The position numbers and the translations under genes are program-made. The notes below the pieces were generated by a model that ran no database searches, was not told the origin of the DNA, and was given only the letters and a program-made list of their open reading frames with translations. Of a stretch of DNA of 57,497 bases, positions 15,554 through 24,599 are shown piece after piece. Origin of the DNA: an uncultured Collinsella sp. (GTDB taxonomy: Bacteria > Actinomycetota > Coriobacteriia > Coriobacteriales > Coriobacteriaceae); assembly GCA_900550415.1 (NCBI GenBank), contig URSO01000003.1, forward strand, positions 1 to 57,497, in the 5' to 3' direction. Positions within the stretch are counted from its first letter, which is position 1; each line of letters begins with the position of its first letter.

Positions 15554-16321
15554 CTATACCTCCTTTCCTAGAGCAGACCATGGGTCATGGTTGGCCTGCG
15601 CGCCAACATAATTTGGGTTCCTCACCGTTACTGTTGCATGGGCAACAGTGCGAAAGCTATATTGGCGTTGCTCCTGCGAAAAGCTGATGGGCACGTCGCG
15701 CAGCGAGACATCGTAGCCCTCGCCTTCGTCAAAAGTCTGCTTATCGCAGAGAACCTCCAGGTCAACGCTTTCCTTGCCGCGAAACTTCCAGTTGCCCTGA
15801 TATCTCTCGCTTGCTTCCCAGGGGTGATTGCGCAAAGCTTGGAGCAACGTTACATTCTCAAACAGCCCAATAAGAACTCTGCACGCGGGCGGACAGGAAC
15901 GGCGACCTAAAAACAGGGGAAATGCCGGAGCGTCAAGCGCCTCGGCGCACCTTTGCAAGAGCTCTCCATCGCCCTCAAGTGCCGCAACAAACACAGCATC
16001 GGCAAGATAGTGACGATACGTTAAAGGCAGGGTATCGTCCTTTTTCGCGCTTAATACCCATCGAGCGCTTTGCGAGTCCCACTTTCGCTTATGTTCGGTT
16101 TGAAAGTCGCTTACAAATGTTCCAGGTTGATCGATACGCACGCCAAAGCGCAATGCTGCAAGGTCATCAACGGGATCTGTTCGGTAACGACCCAAGGCTG
16201 CGGAAAGCAGGCCCACAACGCCGCTCTTCGTCGGCTCGTGCTCTGTTCCGCGCTCGGTGAACCTACTCGAAGACCCCCACGATTGCAGCGGACCCGCCAA
16301 TTTGAGCAGCAGGACTGCCAT
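15554..16321 (-). CDS. cas5e: Cas5e (CasD), Cascade subunit
   Basis: 255 residues. Binds the crRNA 5' handle and caps the Cas7 filament. The N-terminal family motif LLKLAGPLQSWGSSSRFTER is intact, as is TKSGVVGLLSAALG; the C-terminal end has RNPNYVGAQANHDPW. The ATG at 16321 has AGAGGTGG upstream and lies 2 nt after the cas7 stop. The open frame extends further upstream, but that part is cas7 in another frame. Confidence 0.97.
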   Translation of the reverse strand: MAVLLLKLAGPLQSWGSSSRFTERGTEHEPTKSGVVGLLSAALGRYRTDPVDDLAALRFGVRIDQPGTFVSDFQTEHKRKWDSQSARWVLSAKKDDTLPLTYRHYLADAVFVAALEGDGELLQRCAEALDAPAFPLFLGRRSCPPACRVLIGLFENVTLLQALRNHPWEASERYQGNWKFRGKESVDLEVLCDKQTFDEGEGYDVSLRDVPISFSQEQRQYSFRTVAHATVTVRNPNYVGAQANHDPWSALGKEV

Positions 16322-16323
16322 AG

Positions 16324-17469
16324 CTAGTCCACCTCTTCGGTTTGGTAGCCATTTTCGGCCAGATAGGCAGCGCACGCTTGCGAGATTTGCACAATTGCGG
16401 CGTCAAGACCACATGTCCCTTCGACGCCCATGGCACCAGGAAGAGACTGCGCATCCGGAGATGCAGTTATAACGAACGTCTTTTGCGGGGTCGTTCCAAA
16501 CGCCTTGTCAATCGCCTCTTCCTGCTTGGCCAAACGCTCACAGCCAATTTCAATCTGGCTTTTCCCATGCGACGCCTCAACAGGCTTTTCAAAGGCATTC
16601 ACCAAGCTCACCGGTTGCGTATCCCTCAGTTGAAGGACAACCGCTCCGGGGAGCGTGCGGTTTGCAAACGAATTCTGCTTTCCCGTGGGCATGGAAGTGA
16701 CGAATGCCTTCAAAAACGCCTCGATGCCGCGGCAAGCAACCGCAGCCGAACCGAGATTTTCGCACAGATGCAGCACATCAATAGTTGCATACTGATACAT
16801 CGTCGATGACGTGAACTCTGTTGTCTCAATCATTGCTGCGCCCGCATTATCTTCGGGCGAGCAATCATCAAGAGCAGTGAAGTAATCGAACTCTGGGTTC
16901 ATCTTCCCGATGCCAATGGCATGGGCGACTTGAACAGAGGCATCGACGTTCAAATCAGGTGCATCCGCCACCATACGCCCGAACATAGCCACATCGATGC
17001 TGTTAAGCGTCGGCTTCTTCTTGATGTCAAGAATTTCCTTAGCGAGCTTCTTGTCAACAGCCGCGCCCGCTTCAAAAGCCTGCGCCGCCAACGATGCTAG
17101 GGCCTTGATCTGCCCTGAAGAAAGAAACAGCAAGTAGCCCGTTTCGCCACCTTTGACTTTGACGCCCGTTGCCGCCAAAGCCTTCTCGGCAGCAACTTCG
17201 GCCTGACCGTCTTCAATGTCCGGCAAAATAGCGGTCACGGCTTCCGCGATCAAGCTTGCTGCGCGCTTCGTACGCCAACCAAGACCGAACTCATCCAACA
17301 GATCGGAGAAACTATCGCGCGTGGCCTTCTTCCACGCTTGGCTTGAAACCCTTGAGCGCTTGACTCCGCCGAAATATGCCGTTTTTGGACTACCCGTGTC
17401 ATCTCGATTGATGTTGCTCGGGGGGACGGTCTGAAGGATATGGATATCGATGAACTGGGGCTTTTTCAT
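16324..17469 (-). CDS. cas7e: Cas7e (CasC/Cse4), Cascade backbone
   Basis: 381 residues. Forms the six-subunit filament along the spacer RNA. Family features: an N-terminal IDIHILQTVPPSNINRDDTG strand-loop, GGVKRSRVSSQAWKKA, which corresponds to the crRNA-contacting basic segment, and QNSFANRTLP in the C-terminal half. The start at 17469 is preceded by GAAAGGACC; an in-frame ATG 33 nt upstream lacks family sequence. A 33-nt gap to cse2 makes this the only non-coupled junction in the cas operon. Confidence 0.97.
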   Translation of the reverse strand: MKKPQFIDIHILQTVPPSNINRDDTGSPKTAYFGGVKRSRVSSQAWKKATRDSFSDLLDEFGLGWRTKRAASLIAEAVTAILPDIEDGQAEVAAEKALAATGVKVKGGETGYLLFLSSGQIKALASLAAQAFEAGAAVDKKLAKEILDIKKKPTLNSIDVAMFGRMVADAPDLNVDASVQVAHAIGIGKMNPEFDYFTALDDCSPEDNAGAAMIETTEFTSSTMYQYATIDVLHLCENLGSAAVACRGIEAFLKAFVTSMPTGKQNSFANRTLPGAVVLQLRDTQPVSLVNAFEKPVEASHGKSQIEIGCERLAKQEEAIDKAFGTTPQKTFVITASPDAQSLPGAMGVEGTCGLDAAIVQISQACAAYLAENGYQTEEVD

Positions 17470-17502
17470 GACAGGTCCTTTCTTGGTGATTTCCCTCATC
17501 AA

Positions 17503-18147
17503 CTATTCTTCCGAAGGGCTGGCATCGATGCCGGACTCGGCCTTTGGTATTCGACTATATTCACGTCCCCATGCAAGGCGCACCTTATCTGCTGTATAGG
17601 GACTTTGCAGTTTGTATAGCTGTGCTGCAAAACGCGCGTAATCAACGGGAATCTCGGCAGCTCGCAGCTGCTGTATAAGCTGCCTTGCATGGTGAAGTGC
17701 CTCTTCCATGGAATCGGCCGTTATAAAGGCCCTAAACCTTCGAGGCATTTCGCCCTCTTCGAGATTCGAGTAACGTCCCTCATCACTCCACACGAGCCGT
17801 CGCAGGGCTGCACCAAACGAATGCTCATCGCCAGGCACATACATTGGCTTGGTTTTGCCCTGTTGATGAACCGCATAGAGCGTGAGCGCGGCATGAACCG
17901 CCGTCTCGGCCCACGATGGTTCGATGCCTCTCCCCACAGGCTCGGCAGGCAGGCCCTCGAACTCAAGCGGCCATGCATCTGCGTTTGAGCCTATGGGCAT
18001 AAGAAGCGCATGGCGCAATGTTGCCAGCTTTCGTGCTCCTCGTGGTTTTCCGCTGGCAGACAGATAGTCGTTTTGGATAGAGCATATGCGCCCGTGCACG
18101 AACGCGAGCATAAGCTGCTCTGGCTTTTGCGCGCTGTTATCCGTCAT
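17503..18147 (-). CDS. cse2: Cse2 (CasB), Cascade small subunit
   Basis: 214 residues, mostly helical. Two copies normally brace the displaced strand in the Cascade R-loop. The region ARKLATLRHAL near residues 38-48 and the C-terminal VDYARFAAQLYKLQSP with YTADKVRLAWGREYS match the family. It starts 2 nt after the cse1 stop, in the position expected for type I-E. Confidence 0.93.
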   Translation of the reverse strand: MTDNSAQKPEQLMLAFVHGRICSIQNDYLSASGKPRGARKLATLRHALLMPIGSNADAWPLEFEGLPAEPVGRGIEPSWAETAVHAALTLYAVHQQGKTKPMYVPGDEHSFGAALRRLVWSDEGRYSNLEEGEMPRRFRAFITADSMEEALHHARQLIQQLRAAEIPVDYARFAAQLYKLQSPYTADKVRLAWGREYSRIPKAESGIDASPSEE

Positions 18148-18149
18148 AT

Positions 18150-19808
18150 CTAAACCTCCTTATCTCTTGGTTCGTCTTCTTCAAGCGGCAGATACTTTTT
18201 TAGGGCAGTGTTGAGCATCGCCTTGGCTCGCGATGCCGTCATCCACCCGTTTATCTTGCCTGCTTTCATAGGAGCTCCAACGATTGCCTCTGGACCAGCC
18301 TCGCGAAGAAGGGCCCTGGCGTTTGCTTCGATAATCGCGCGGGCCGTGCAGTGCCACCGCATCCGCTCGGCCACCGCGTTGCTGCTTTCGTTAAGACCGG
18401 CGAGCCACTGGCGAAACGGCATATCAATCTCAAAGAAAGTACGCTTCTCCGCTTTCTCTTTCGCGCCCTTGAGCTCATCTGCCCCATTTCCGCCAGACGC
18501 TACACAGAGGTTTGCGGCAAGGGTGCCCAAGGCAAAAACCGCGTCCGACGTTGAAGAAGCAAGGCTTTTGGCAAGAGCAGCCAGGTCTTTCCCTTCGCTT
18601 GACAGGAGAAATGCACTCAACTCAACCGTGTCATTGATGACATTGGAGACGACTGAGCTTTGTGTACCATACTCCATTCCAATCGCGTGGACTTGAATAA
18701 GCGCATTATCGAGCTGACATCCCGCATCTCTGCTCGCAAGATAAGAGACCCAACCTTTCAGCCCGGACCCAAGAACGGTTGAGTCCGCTTCTGGCGAACT
18801 TACGCCAAACACGGAATCGAGACCTCGCCAGAGGGCTCTTCTGGGCTGATGCATCTTGGGCAGGTAAACGAGAGGCAATTTCAACTGTCTTTCCTGGTTC
18901 GGACTACGTCTCCATGCCGTCATGGGTTCATAGCCCTGACGGTTAATCTGCGCCAACTTGTCGCCGTTCGTCAAAACCACGGCAACCACGTAGCCGCTCT
19001 CAGGAATCAAACGAACTCTTCGAGCTTGCCACGTGTAAAGATCAAGCCTGCCAGTCGGAGTAAGGTCATCAACTCCAGCGGGTGTTGTCGTCTTCTCCCA
19101 ACAAGGCAAATCATTGTCCGAAAACAGCTCATTTATCTCATCGCCGCAGAGAATAGTATTAAGCAAGAGGGTTTCTTTAAGCGAAGGGCCCTCAAAGCAC
19201 AACCCTCCTAAACAGCCCGACCATCCGGTACCAATTGGATAGCTCTTCCCTTTCTTAACGCGCGCATCGCCAACCGTTCCGCTTTTAATTCCAGCAGTAT
19301 CGAAAGCGTGAACGTGAATAAGCCAGCGCGCGGATTCCGAGAAAGTCAGACGATCCGCCCCCTCACCTGATCGAAGCGAAAAGAGCGTATCCCCATCCGG
19401 TATGTCAGCGATCACCTTTCTTATTTCAGAGAACTCGTTCTTTGCCGTATGCAGACCAGCGACCTGCATAAAAGGCTGTTCCTCGTCAAACAAATCGAAA
19501 CGATGGTGCCACTCGTCGAGGTATTCGTGAATCTGGTCGATGGGCAGTTCGTGCGCACGCCATAGGCGCCCCCAAACCTCCGCTGGAACGTCGTCATCGT
19601 CGAGCGCCGGAGAAATTGCCCTTTGCAGCACCGCCAGTAAAACGCGCAGAATCGCAAAATCCTGTGTGGGTAGATCGTTAGCCAAGCACTTGATGCTTGA
19701 CGCTTGCTCAAATAGCTCGAGCAGTGACACCTCGCGCGTCGTCCCGTCCAAATCGCGAACGCAGATCCATGGTTCGTCCACGAGGTTAAAACTCACATTC
19801 TGGCTCAT
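18150..19808 (-). CDS. cse1: Cse1 (CasA/Cas8e), Cascade large subunit
   Basis: 552 residues. Recognises the PAM and recruits Cas3. The N-terminus NLVDEPWICVRDLDGTTREV is the typical Cse1 opening. The centre contains the LIHVHAFDTAGIKSG and GWSGCLGGLCFEG segments, and the C-terminal four-helix bundle runs from about residue 380 to the end. The start codon overlaps the cas3 stop by 4 nt (ATGA), so translation is coupled. Target PAM cannot be predicted from this sequence alone. Confidence 0.96.
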   Translation of the reverse strand: MSQNVSFNLVDEPWICVRDLDGTTREVSLLELFEQASSIKCLANDLPTQDFAILRVLLAVLQRAISPALDDDDVPAEVWGRLWRAHELPIDQIHEYLDEWHHRFDLFDEEQPFMQVAGLHTAKNEFSEIRKVIADIPDGDTLFSLRSGEGADRLTFSESARWLIHVHAFDTAGIKSGTVGDARVKKGKSYPIGTGWSGCLGGLCFEGPSLKETLLLNTILCGDEINELFSDNDLPCWEKTTTPAGVDDLTPTGRLDLYTWQARRVRLIPESGYVVAVVLTNGDKLAQINRQGYEPMTAWRRSPNQERQLKLPLVYLPKMHQPRRALWRGLDSVFGVSSPEADSTVLGSGLKGWVSYLASRDAGCQLDNALIQVHAIGMEYGTQSSVVSNVINDTVELSAFLLSSEGKDLAALAKSLASSTSDAVFALGTLAANLCVASGGNGADELKGAKEKAEKRTFFEIDMPFRQWLAGLNESSNAVAERMRWHCTARAIIEANARALLREAGPEAIVGAPMKAGKINGWMTASRAKAMLNTALKKYLPLEEDEPRDKEV

Positions 19809-22750
19809 TGCGCATCTCCTTTCTTCCTCACTGTTTCAACAAGTTCAAGTCCAGCCTTACGCGAATAATGCATGCGATAGATAGCATCTTTCGTTTCTAT
19901 CACCGTATCTAGGTTTGAATCAAATGCCAAGACCAGTTGGCCTTGAAGCCATCTTGACTCTTGCCATCTGAGCGCCTGAGATTTGGTCTCCAGGGCATCA
20001 ATTACCTGCTCAGAAGATAGCCAGAACGGCAGGCTCACGGTGCAACTCGCCGCAAGGCGGGCAACCTCATCGTCAGGCGCTTCACTTCCATCCCCCAAAT
20101 AGCCCTGACATGGACGGCCCCCCTTTATGTCGGTGACCCAGGGAAACAGCGTGAAACCGTCGTTGCTTACTTGGACCGCAATAACCTCAACCGTGTCACC
20201 AGAATCGCGAACGGCAGCGCGTGCTTTTGTCTCGTCTGCAAGCGAGAAGGTTTCATTCAGCCAGCCAATAAGACTTTGCGTCCCCTTCTGCGGCTTGCTC
20301 AGAAGCCAGGCATTTGCCTTGAGCTGCTTGTTCTCTTTTGTCTTCTCCAGTTCTTCTTCCGTACCTCGTAAAGCATGGACCCATTCCGGTGCCGCACCCG
20401 CATCACACAGTTCTTCCGCTGCAATGCTTCGCGAATACGTCTGTTCGACAAGGCCCGCAATATCATGAGGCAGATTGACCATAGCCGTTCCCTCATCGGT
20501 ACTTTTTGCCCTCAACGAAAGCAAGCTGCGCAAAAGCATCGCAGAGTGATAGACCTTCTCTATACCCCTATTCACCTTAGGCGGAGCGGTCGCCCAGTCC
20601 TCGATGCCCGTGATAAAACAACGTGCTTGCCTGAGCTTTTCCGGACGCTGCCCCTGATCTTCCCCGCGTTCATGGCGGTGTAGGCGCCCCATTCGCTGCA
20701 GCAAAAGGTCGATAGGGGCTACATCGGTGATCATTACGTCGAAATCAATGTCGAGGGATTGCTCGATCACCTGCGTACCCACCACGATGAGCTTACTGGG
20801 TCTGTCGGCAGAGTCGGGACCAAGCAGTCGCAGCAATTCCGCATCATTTTCCATGCGGTCGACGGCAATAAAGCGCGAATGGACGAGCTTTACGCACGAA
20901 TCGCCAAAGGCAGACTTTAACTGCTCGTAGGAGCTTTGGGCACGGGAAACAGTGTCTCGTAACACGCACGCGCAACCACCATCGGACAATAAGTCCTCCA
21001 ATTGTGCAACCAGCGTAGCATCGTCGTCTTCCAATCGTTCGACAATAACGTTCATTCCGATCGAAGGGTCATCGCATACTCGGTACATGCTGTCGTCTAG
21101 CGCTCCATTTCGGGTTGCCGTTGTAACGAGCGGGTACGACGGCAACCCCGATGCTTTACGAGGAGCTTCCGGAATATCTTTCCGCTTTGATGCACGACGA
21201 GTGGGTTTTCTATCCCTGCCCCGATAGGCGTGGATAAGCTCGTTGCGGCGCTCAGCGGGAAGCGTTGCCGAAAGCAGTATGGTCGGCACGCCGTAAGCGC
21301 CAAGCCACGTGAGCACACGGTCAAGATAGACATTCATGTAGGCATCGTAGGCGTGAACCTCATCGATTATGACAACCTTTCCGGCAAGGCCCAAGTGCCT
21401 AAGCTGCACGTGACGCGCCTTAAGTGCCGCCATAAGCAGCTGATCGACCGTGCCCACAACAAATGACGACAGAAGACCACGCTTCCTTCCGCCAAACCAC
21501 TGGTGCGCTGTCACATCTTCCTCAACGCTCTTTTTCGCGTCGTCCCCCATCCAAGTGCGTCCCCAGCTTCGCAGGCTGTCGTAGTCCGGGTTCAAAGCCG
21601 CCTTGCTATGCAAAAGTTGCATCGACTGCGTACTGCGGCCCCGCGAATCGGGAACGCACTCGAGCCAATCTTTAACACGCTTGAACATCGCGTTGGAAGT
21701 TGCCATTGTCGGCAAAAGATAGGCGATTCCCCCTGCCCCGGCTTTCGGAGCCATAATCTCTGAGCACATCAGTGCGGCCTCTGTTTTGCCGTTGCCCATG
21801 GGCGCTTCGATAATGAGTAGCCCTGCGCCGTCCATGTCGGATGCCGCCTGCATCGCCTGCTCCTGCGCTGGACGCAAGCTCGTATCCTCAGGAAGACCAG
21901 TAAAGCGGTGATGAAACAGCTCTTGTCCCTCTTCCTTTACCGGCATCGCCTGCCACGCCGGGGGCAACGCCAGCGAAGCCCATGCGGCATCGGTGCGCTT
22001 GATAAATTCGTCGTAAGAGCCAATACAAGAGTCAAGAGGGAACAGATCTGAATTTGAGGCAATCCAATCGGCAACGATAACCAGCGCAGAGACGAGTGCT
22101 TGTTCTGGTTGAGGAACGGGTGACGAGCTAAAGACACTCTCGAACTTCGCCATCCCCGACTCCTCAAACATCCAGTCAAGAAGCTCCTCTTGGACGGCAC
22201 GCCAATCGTCATCACCCAAGTTCTCGTTGGGAAAATTACGCGATGCGCTCGTTATGCCGTCGAGCACGCTATCGGACGAAGGCGTGGTTCCATGATGCGC
22301 TCCCAGAATGCACCCGAATGTCCACGAGCAGTCCCAACCGCGTCCATCGAGCCAATCTTCGAGGATCACCTCACTCATGAAGGCGTGCGATGGAGGGTGG
22401 TTCATCATGCGGGGGCTCGGAACCTGAAGCCCCGCTTGTTCAACAAGTTCTGCCCGCTCCGAGACCTTGTACTGGAAGCCTGGCGTCGCCTTGCCAATGT
22501 CGTGGATACCAGCAAGCCAGGTAACGAGTGCCGCCGTTGCAGAGTCGTCACAGCCAAATGCGTTCACGATTTGGTGCTTGACAGATTCCGCCAGCCATTC
22601 GTTCCAAAGCTTGCGCGCAACACCCGCAGAATCGGCCATATGAACATAAAGAGGCGACCACAGGTTACGCTCTTCCGCGCCGCCCGTTTTTGCCCATAGT
22701 GCACGGGCCCGTGAGCTTATGGGAATAGAGTCCATCATGGTCTTTTGCAT
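19805..22750 (-). CDS. cas3: Cas3 HD nuclease-helicase
   Basis: 981 residues, full length. The N-terminal HD nuclease has His37 (LYVHMAD), the His83-Asp84 pair (GIHDIGKATPGFQ) and a further HH in ILGAHHG (155-156). The superfamily-2 helicase follows: Walker A EAPMGNGKTEA (about 318-328), DEVH at 466-469, LLSATLP, and motif VI LLQRMGRLHRH. A C-terminal domain of about 150 residues closes the protein. It unwinds and degrades DNA bound by Cascade. It is the first gene of the cas operon. ATGs at codons 1, 5 and 6 are all possible starts. No truncation or frameshift is visible, so the system looks competent for interference. Confidence 0.98.
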   Translation of the reverse strand: MQKTMMDSIPISSRARALWAKTGGAEERNLWSPLYVHMADSAGVARKLWNEWLAESVKHQIVNAFGCDDSATAALVTWLAGIHDIGKATPGFQYKVSERAELVEQAGLQVPSPRMMNHPPSHAFMSEVILEDWLDGRGWDCSWTFGCILGAHHGTTPSSDSVLDGITSASRNFPNENLGDDDWRAVQEELLDWMFEESGMAKFESVFSSSPVPQPEQALVSALVIVADWIASNSDLFPLDSCIGSYDEFIKRTDAAWASLALPPAWQAMPVKEEGQELFHHRFTGLPEDTSLRPAQEQAMQAASDMDGAGLLIIEAPMGNGKTEAALMCSEIMAPKAGAGGIAYLLPTMATSNAMFKRVKDWLECVPDSRGRSTQSMQLLHSKAALNPDYDSLRSWGRTWMGDDAKKSVEEDVTAHQWFGGRKRGLLSSFVVGTVDQLLMAALKARHVQLRHLGLAGKVVIIDEVHAYDAYMNVYLDRVLTWLGAYGVPTILLSATLPAERRNELIHAYRGRDRKPTRRASKRKDIPEAPRKASGLPSYPLVTTATRNGALDDSMYRVCDDPSIGMNVIVERLEDDDATLVAQLEDLLSDGGCACVLRDTVSRAQSSYEQLKSAFGDSCVKLVHSRFIAVDRMENDAELLRLLGPDSADRPSKLIVVGTQVIEQSLDIDFDVMITDVAPIDLLLQRMGRLHRHERGEDQGQRPEKLRQARCFITGIEDWATAPPKVNRGIEKVYHSAMLLRSLLSLRAKSTDEGTAMVNLPHDIAGLVEQTYSRSIAAEELCDAGAAPEWVHALRGTEEELEKTKENKQLKANAWLLSKPQKGTQSLIGWLNETFSLADETKARAAVRDSGDTVEVIAVQVSNDGFTLFPWVTDIKGGRPCQGYLGDGSEAPDDEVARLAASCTVSLPFWLSSEQVIDALETKSQALRWQESRWLQGQLVLAFDSNLDTVIETKDAIYRMHYSRKAGLELVETVRKKGDAQ

Positions 22751-22829
22751 TACTCTCCCATCCGCTTCTTCCTAGAACCCGAGAGGCTGGAAACGCTTTA
22801 TGATTAGACTACTACCGCATACGGACATT

Positions 22830-22871
22830 TTTTAATAGCTATCGGCAAACGTAATGTTGCTCAACGTTTGC
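22830..22871 (-). promoter_or_regulatory. cas operon promoter/operator candidate with nested palindromes
   Basis: An inverted repeat GCAAACGT (22845-22852) / ACGTTTGC (22864-22871) encloses a second palindrome GTTG-CT-CAAC (22856-22865). On the minus strand TTGAGC inside it, 17 nt, then TAGCTA forms a modest promoter about 80 nt before the cas3 start. The -35 is the same hexamer as in the array promoter. A repressor over the -35 is a natural reading. Confidence 0.5.
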
Positions 22872-22921
22872 GCTGTGAGCATGAGCGTTTAATGGAGTGC
22901 CTGCGAGCCTTATCGCCGCAC

Positions 22922-22959
22922 AAAAACGGGGCGGCCCGCACTCCTGCGAGCTGCCCCGT
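22922..22959 (-). terminator. rho-independent terminator
   Basis: ACGGGGC / GCCCCGT arms followed on the minus strand by TTTTG, 43 bp past the stop of the zinc-ribbon gene and upstream of the cas promoter. It insulates the cas operon. Confidence 0.85.
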
Positions 22960-23001
22960 AGCCCCGGCTTTCACGTTACGGCGCCAACCGGCACCACTCC
23001 C

Positions 23002-24339
23002 CTACTTACCAAAGATCGTCGCAAACAATCCCTTTCGTTTGGGCTTTTCCTCTCGGTAGGAACCCTCGGCTGTGGCCGTAACCTGACGCGGTTGCTCGCC
23101 ACCTCCACGGCGTACGATCTGGTATAGGAACGGTGATTTAACGTATTTGACCTCGATGGGCGTGGCGTGCACGGTGCTTTCGCTCGACAGCATCACGTTG
23201 GGATCGAGCGGTGCCACCACATGCGTCTCGCGCTTGTCGCCAAACACTACCGCGGCCGCACGACCCGTCTGGCCGTTCACGGCGATGCGCACTTGCTCGC
23301 CGTCGCGGCTATCCGACGCCGGGCGATCGACAAAGTAGACCGGTACCATCACCAGGCCGTCCTTATGCTTGCGGGCCTTGCGCGCCCAGGTGCGGATGCT
23401 CTTTTTATTGAGCCCCAACACCGCCTCGGCATCGTTGCCGGCAATATCGAGCGCCAGCTTATCAATAACCACCTGGTCCTTGGTGGACGCATCGACGGAA
23501 ACGACGCGGAAATCGCCTTCCTGCATAGCGGGATCGAACGGCCCCACCTTACCAAAGTCCCACGGCTCCAAAATGCCCATAAGGCGAACGTCCAGGTAGT
23601 TGGCCCTGGGATATGCCCAGTCGAGCACCTCGTAGTACACCAAGGTCTCCTTGCTCAGGCCCTTACCCGGGAAGGACGCCATCATGCGCAGGTCCGCCAG
23701 CGCCATGGGGAAATAGAAGAGCATCATGTCATTTTGGATTGTGTCTTCCACGTCGTGCCCGGCAAATATCTCCGGGTACTGGCGCACCAGCTGCAGTGCG
23801 TTGGCACGTGCCTGCTGCGGCGATATCTCACAGGGGACGCCCTGTTCGGGAACGTATTCGGCACCCACGCCCATGGTCAGGCGCTTGCTAAACGCACCGG
23901 GCTTGAGAAGGTCAGCCATACCGATTTTGTTGCCGCAGGACGGGCACTCAAACACGCGCTGGGTCGATGACCCCTCAAAGGACGCGCCGCAGAAGGGGCA
24001 GGGAATGCTCACGTGCGTCGCCTCTTGGAACTCCTGCGCCGTTCCGCGATCTTCCCACAGCAGATGCTCCAGAACCGACTGATTGCGCCAGTGCGAATTG
24101 AAGAAATACCAGTCCGGGTCCTCTGGGCGCTCGAGCTGCGAGACGTGCGTGAGCTTGAGCAGCCCGTCAACCACCGTCAGCGGCGTATGACGGATACCCA
24201 GGGCGCTCTTGGGCTCCCCGGCATCCGCCTTCCACGGAATAACCGTTTCGCAATAGGCGCACTCAAAGCTGCGCTTTGCCTGGTGCGAATACATGGGGCC
24301 GCCGCAGTTTTGGCATTTAATGGCAAACATCTCGTCCAT
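23002..24339 (-). CDS. Zinc-ribbon protein of unknown function
   Basis: 445 residues. Two zinc ribbons: one near the N-terminus (Cys9, Cys12, Cys27, Cys30 in KCQNCGG and ECAYCE), one near residues 110-140 (CPFCGASF ... ECPSCGNKIG). The remaining 300 residues are a soluble alpha/beta region I cannot assign; it ends in a basic tail (EEKPKRKGLFATIFGK). No transmembrane helix. The start at 24339 is supported by AAAGGAGGACG; the in-frame extension upstream is non-conserved. Similar proteins are often annotated only by their zinc ribbons. Divergent from the CDF transporter gene, 260 bp away. Confidence 0.87.
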   Translation of the reverse strand: MDEMFAIKCQNCGGPMYSHQAKRSFECAYCETVIPWKADAGEPKSALGIRHTPLTVVDGLLKLTHVSQLERPEDPDWYFFNSHWRNQSVLEHLLWEDRGTAQEFQEATHVSIPCPFCGASFEGSSTQRVFECPSCGNKIGMADLLKPGAFSKRLTMGVGAEYVPEQGVPCEISPQQARANALQLVRQYPEIFAGHDVEDTIQNDMMLFYFPMALADLRMMASFPGKGLSKETLVYYEVLDWAYPRANYLDVRLMGILEPWDFGKVGPFDPAMQEGDFRVVSVDASTKDQVVIDKLALDIAGNDAEAVLGLNKKSIRTWARKARKHKDGLVMVPVYFVDRPASDSRDGEQVRIAVNGQTGRAAAVVFGDKRETHVVAPLDPNVMLSSESTVHATPIEVKYVKSPFLYQIVRRGGGEQPRQVTATAEGSYREEKPKRKGLFATIFGK

Positions 24340-24599
24340 GGAAACGTCCTCCTTTGCACAGGGCTGTCGACATTCAGTATGTCGAGCAAATCGGCGCGTG
24401 CCCATACCCATGTGGCCCAAAATGGAGCACTCGGTCGGACGGGAAGGCGCAGTGAACCCGAAGGCGCGCGGACGGTCGCCCCCTCCGCCTCGCGCCCGTT
24501 AGCGCCGGCAGACCATTGCTGCATTTTCTGAACATCGGTACACGTTGCGTCTGTGCGAGCTACACTATCCCCTTAAACATGATTGTGAGGACGATCGTC

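Noticed and set aside
15631..15649. CTGTTGC/GCAACAG palindrome inside cas5
   Set aside because: Explained by cas5 codons (HATVT region); not upstream of a gene.
24391..24412. CCATGTGGCCC resembling the 19-bp lipoprotein element
   Set aside because: Only a short core matches; not enough to call a third copy.
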